A DNA stretch of 64,000 nucleotides. Origin: an uncultured Bacteroidales bacterium (lineage in GTDB: Bacteria > Bacteroidota > Bacteroidia > Bacteroidales > UBA932). Positions 62,801 through 64,000 of the stretch are shown one piece after another. The stretch lies in NCBI GenBank assembly GCA_947302175.1, contig CAMYVB010000001.1:124001-188000 (forward strand), read 5' to 3'. The position numbers and the translations under genes were made by a program. Each line of letters begins with the position of its first letter. The stretch's first letter is position 1. Below the pieces are notes generated by a model. It made no database searches. It worked only from the letters and a program-made list of their open reading frames with translations, and was not told the origin of the DNA.

Positions 62801-62899
62801 GTAAGGCGTTATATGGAGATACTGCGCCAGCTCGGATGCGTGAAGGTATCGGGCTATCTTTGGTATGTCAGGACGGGAGAAATAGAGAAAGTAGAATAA
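59837..62899 (+). CDS. addA: AddA-like UvrD-family helicase with C-terminal nuclease domain
   Basis: This is the motor and second nuclease of the AddAB complex. Walker A ASAGSGKTF is at residues 7-15, motif Ia AVTFTNKATAEMK follows, then DEFQDTSMVQW (motif II), VGDVKQSIYRWRDS (motif III), NWRSSR (IV) and TIHKSKGLEFPHVI (V). Further on come VALTRAQKSLHV (VI) and the nuclease motif VIDYKFGEPKPSYHRQV. The length is 1020 residues. Translationally coupled to addB. Co-transcription with the upstream kinase-PqqD-ABC genes is implied by gaps of at most seven bases. Confidence 0.94.
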   Translation: MIRIMKASAGSGKTFKLAQTYLRVLLSSNESYAFRSILAVTFTNKATAEMKGRILEELYKLAVSPEKSDYFAEFVPSLFPDAHALKAKASKTLTELLHDYGSFSVSTIDRFFQQALRAFAREAGQFAAYQIELDKPSLVHEAVDSLLDSLSEDDSEILDWLTDSLSVSMDKGSRPDFEGRLYEMAEKLFSTERQDVMERLGIKGEGQFSRESLKVISARCRDVISDYEKAVRDCAKECLDIISAAGLSTSDFFRSFMEKLPHFVYFPLPPSPPEPTPAFLARAKDPDGWFSKAAAPKCLPLVEESLSPALSRFCYLFEEGRKLSSSAALILSQIHGLAVSSELTREFEGLLKEKNVLSLDDSNAILRRMIDGSDAPFVYEKMGVRYRHFLLDEFQDTSMVQWENFLPLLKESDSTGGSNLVVGDVKQSIYRWRDSRWDLLDSGVQRDFPLSEIVSLTENWRSSRAVVEFNNDFFSHAAALLDPRLDGASFSISDIYSDVEQTPCADEAQEGCVRVNFCSDKDEQMEKVIESISRARQAGALWSDIAVLVRTNLIGGRVAQALLQAEIPVLSDDSLDLKGSVTVRRVVGLMESFENPDDRISSYIASMTGMSFPDCFHSLPDLCESLLRSLRDADSSLFESETLYIQSFMDTLLDWTSRNGNSISRFLSWWKDAKVKLSSPAGADAVRVITIHKSKGLEFPHVIYPFAEAESLTPSTKHPPFHWCIPDESLGAIPEASETAFPITMTGKAANTCFSRDYADERNLCLVDALNASYVALTRAQKSLHVIAERPSDPVISAIDKGDVSKLSTLSHLLMEYTGEDEYVSGEPYDFSRMKRKDKKAPEAVPSSYPSYPASGGVAKEDSESYDFFSEDGLAGAGASPRLSGIALHEILSRVDMEGGLERAVSRSVEKAILSPEEGKKAYELLSRALSSPEVSEWFNPAYKADTERTLIDAQGECHIPDRVVRTPSSTTVIDYKFGEPKPSYHRQVRRYMEILRQLGCVKVSGYLWYVRTGEIEKVE

Positions 62900-62905
62900 A
62901 AACAC

Positions 62906-62913
62906 TATATTTG
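62906..62913 (+). promoter_or_regulatory. -7 box for the DUF4290-ftsK unit
   Basis: TATATTTG begins seven bases after the addA stop and fits TAnnTTTG, giving a leader of about 19 bases to the DUF4290 ATG. No clear -33 element. Confidence 0.55.
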
Positions 62914-62935
62914 TGAGTCTAAAAAAACGTGAGAA

Positions 62936-63589
62936 ATGGAAGCCGGAGAAAACTATATCAAGCTGGAATACAATACTGAACGTGAGATTCTCGCCATGCC
63001 TGAGTACGGGCGCAACATCCTTCAGATGGCCGAAAGCCTGAGGGACATCCCCGACCGCGAGAAGCGCAGCGCGCAGGCCCGCGCCGTCGTCAAGTCCATG
63101 GAAATCCTCAATCCAGGGGTCCATCAGCAGGACAATTATGCCCAAAAGCTCTGGGACCATCTCTATATGATAGCCGGGTACGACCTCGACATCGATTCCC
63201 CTTACCCCGCCCCCGTCCCCGCCTTGATGCAGGAAAAGCCCCACATCATCCCCATCCAGAAAAAGCCTGTGAAGGCTACGCACTACGGGCGCAATATCGA
63301 GAGCATAATAGAGCTCATCGCAGGTGAGCCCGACGGCGAAGTCAAGACCGCCATGATACGCTCCCTTGCCACTTACATGCGTCAGCAGTACCTCATTTGG
63401 AACAAGGACAGTGTCGAGGACAGCACCATCTTCAGCGACATCGAAAGGCTTTCCGACAATAGAATCAAGGTCCCCGAAGGCCTGTCCCTCTCCCGCATAT
63501 CCCCCGAAGCCAATTTCGCCCGTCCCGGCATAGGCTCCGTGTCCCAGGGTTCGTCCAAGAAAAACAAGAAGCACTGGAAAAAGAAATAG
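62936..63589 (+). CDS. DUF4290 family protein
   Basis: This Bacteroidota-restricted protein has no assigned function. It has YNTEREILAMPEYGRNI near the N-terminus, HQQDNYAQKLWDHLYMIAGYDLD in the middle and a second THYGRNIESIIELIA block. The last ~15 residues are a highly basic Lys-rich tail. The YGRNI pattern thus occurs twice (about residues 22 and 120). No signal peptide or membrane segment, so presumably cytoplasmic. The length of 217 residues fits the family. It is 11 bases from the ftsK start. Confidence 0.88.
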   Translation: MEAGENYIKLEYNTEREILAMPEYGRNILQMAESLRDIPDREKRSAQARAVVKSMEILNPGVHQQDNYAQKLWDHLYMIAGYDLDIDSPYPAPVPALMQEKPHIIPIQKKPVKATHYGRNIESIIELIAGEPDGEVKTAMIRSLATYMRQQYLIWNKDSVEDSTIFSDIERLSDNRIKVPEGLSLSRISPEANFARPGIGSVSQGSSKKNKKHWKKK

Positions 63590-63600
63590 ATCCTTAAGCC

Positions 63601-64000
63601 ATGGACAAAAGAAAGCCAGCTGCCCTTCAATTCGACGAAGGCAGGAAGGAGAAGATTCTCAAAGTCGCAGGAATAGCGCTTGTCGCCATCGCAGCCTACG
63701 CTCTTCTCGCCTGCATCTCTTATCTTTTCTCCTGGAAGCAGGACATGAGCCTGCTTTCCGACCCTTCGATGCTCTCAGTCGACCATCCTTCCTCGGGAGC
63801 ATCAGGCAAGTTCGGGTTTCTCCTCGGCCATTTTCTCGTGTGCAAGTGCTTCGGGCTTGGCAGTTTCGCGCTGGTTGTCGCCCTGCTCGCGGCCGGCCTG
63901 CGCCTGCTCTCTTTCAAGTGGTCCCAGTCCATGCTTAAGACTGCGGTGCTTGCGCTTTCCTTCGCTCTTGTGTCGTCTTTCGCCCTTGCCCTCGTGGCAT
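63601..64000 (+). CDS. ftsK: DNA translocase FtsK, N-terminal part (runs off the window)
   Basis: The first 133 residues show a short polar N-terminus (MDKRKPAALQFDEGRKEK), a membrane segment (about residues 19-41, VAGIALVAIAAYALLACISYLFS), a periplasmic loop, and further hydrophobic segments (around 73-100 and from 111 on). The SYLFSWKQD pattern resembles the Bacteroidota FtsK membrane domain. The motor domain is outside the window, so the assignment rests on the membrane layout and family resemblance. A different multi-pass membrane protein cannot be excluded. Confidence 0.65.
   Translation, partial: MDKRKPAALQFDEGRKEKILKVAGIALVAIAAYALLACISYLFSWKQDMSLLSDPSMLSVDHPSSGASGKFGFLLGHFLVCKCFGLGSFALVVALLAAGLRLLSFKWSQSMLKTAVLALSFALVSSFALALVA

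Overview
The window reads as a chromosomal segment of an anaerobic, high-GC member of the Bacteroidales (Bacteroidota). This rests on the Bacteroidota-type RNA polymerase omega subunit, DUF4837 and DUF4290 proteins, fimbrillin-like and NigD-like lipoproteins, a fused gamma/alpha KorA, a 29-residue AURKAIP1/COX24-type ribosomal protein, and repeated -7 promoter boxes of the form TAnnTTTG, three of them with a -33 TTTG and one with a TTG at 19-20 bp. KorAB, rubrerythrin, fucose isomerase and fucose permease fit a gut anaerobe. The genus cannot be fixed from the sequence alone. I see no rRNA operon, CRISPR array, insertion sequence or prophage, and no gene-free stretch longer than about 300 bases.

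Layout. 1-4.2 kb: end of NAD kinase, then undecaprenyl diphosphate synthase, BamA and an OmpH/Skp chaperone (cell-wall lipid carrier and outer-membrane assembly). 4.2-13.5 kb: KorA-KorB, glutamate dehydrogenase, a DASS/SLC13 transporter with a porin, a phosphohexomutase and an M23/LysM cell-wall hydrolase. 13.6-19.8 kb, minus strand: trxB, bamD, rpoZ, recN, a Ser/Ala/Thr-rich secreted protein, umuD and umuC. 19.8-22.9 kb: secreted phosphoesterase, NigD-like lipoprotein, organophosphate antiporter. 22.9-29.5 kb, minus strand: ruvX, def, a 45-residue peptide, a fimbrillin-like lipoprotein, an M6 metalloprotease and a PlsC-type acyltransferase. 29.5-33.9 kb: M23 protein, dxr, rseP, DUF4837 lipoprotein. 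33.9-34.5 kb: tRNA-Glu, rpsT, tRNA-Pro. 35.5-42.2 kb: fucI, fucP, a PASTA protein, rluD, lnt. 42.2-44.2 kb, minus strand: HU, the tiny ribosomal protein and rng. 44.4-52 kb: lon, ung, coaD, a tandem-thioredoxin protein, then a small RHH-like protein, a ManA-type isomerase, an Hsp15-type RNA-binding protein, a YugP-type protease and a DJ-1 protein. 52-53.7 kb, minus strand: rubrerythrin and alanine racemase.

The most unusual locus is 53.8-62.9 kb. Six tightly coupled genes start from a promoter so close to the first ATG that the mRNA should be leaderless: an HPr-kinase-like protein, a Ser/His S24/S26 peptidase, a PqqD-family protein, an ABC exporter, then an AddB-like and an AddA-like helicase-nuclease pair. 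The first four make up a RiPP-style tailoring and export toolkit (leader-binding PqqD domain, kinase, protease, exporter) with no recognisable precursor or cyclase next to it. A 45-residue peptide with a leader-like half ending LLSASG and an acidic, Trp-containing tail is encoded far away at 28.4 kb. Linking it to this toolkit is speculation that can be tested. The window ends in DUF4290 and the start of an FtsK-type DNA translocase.
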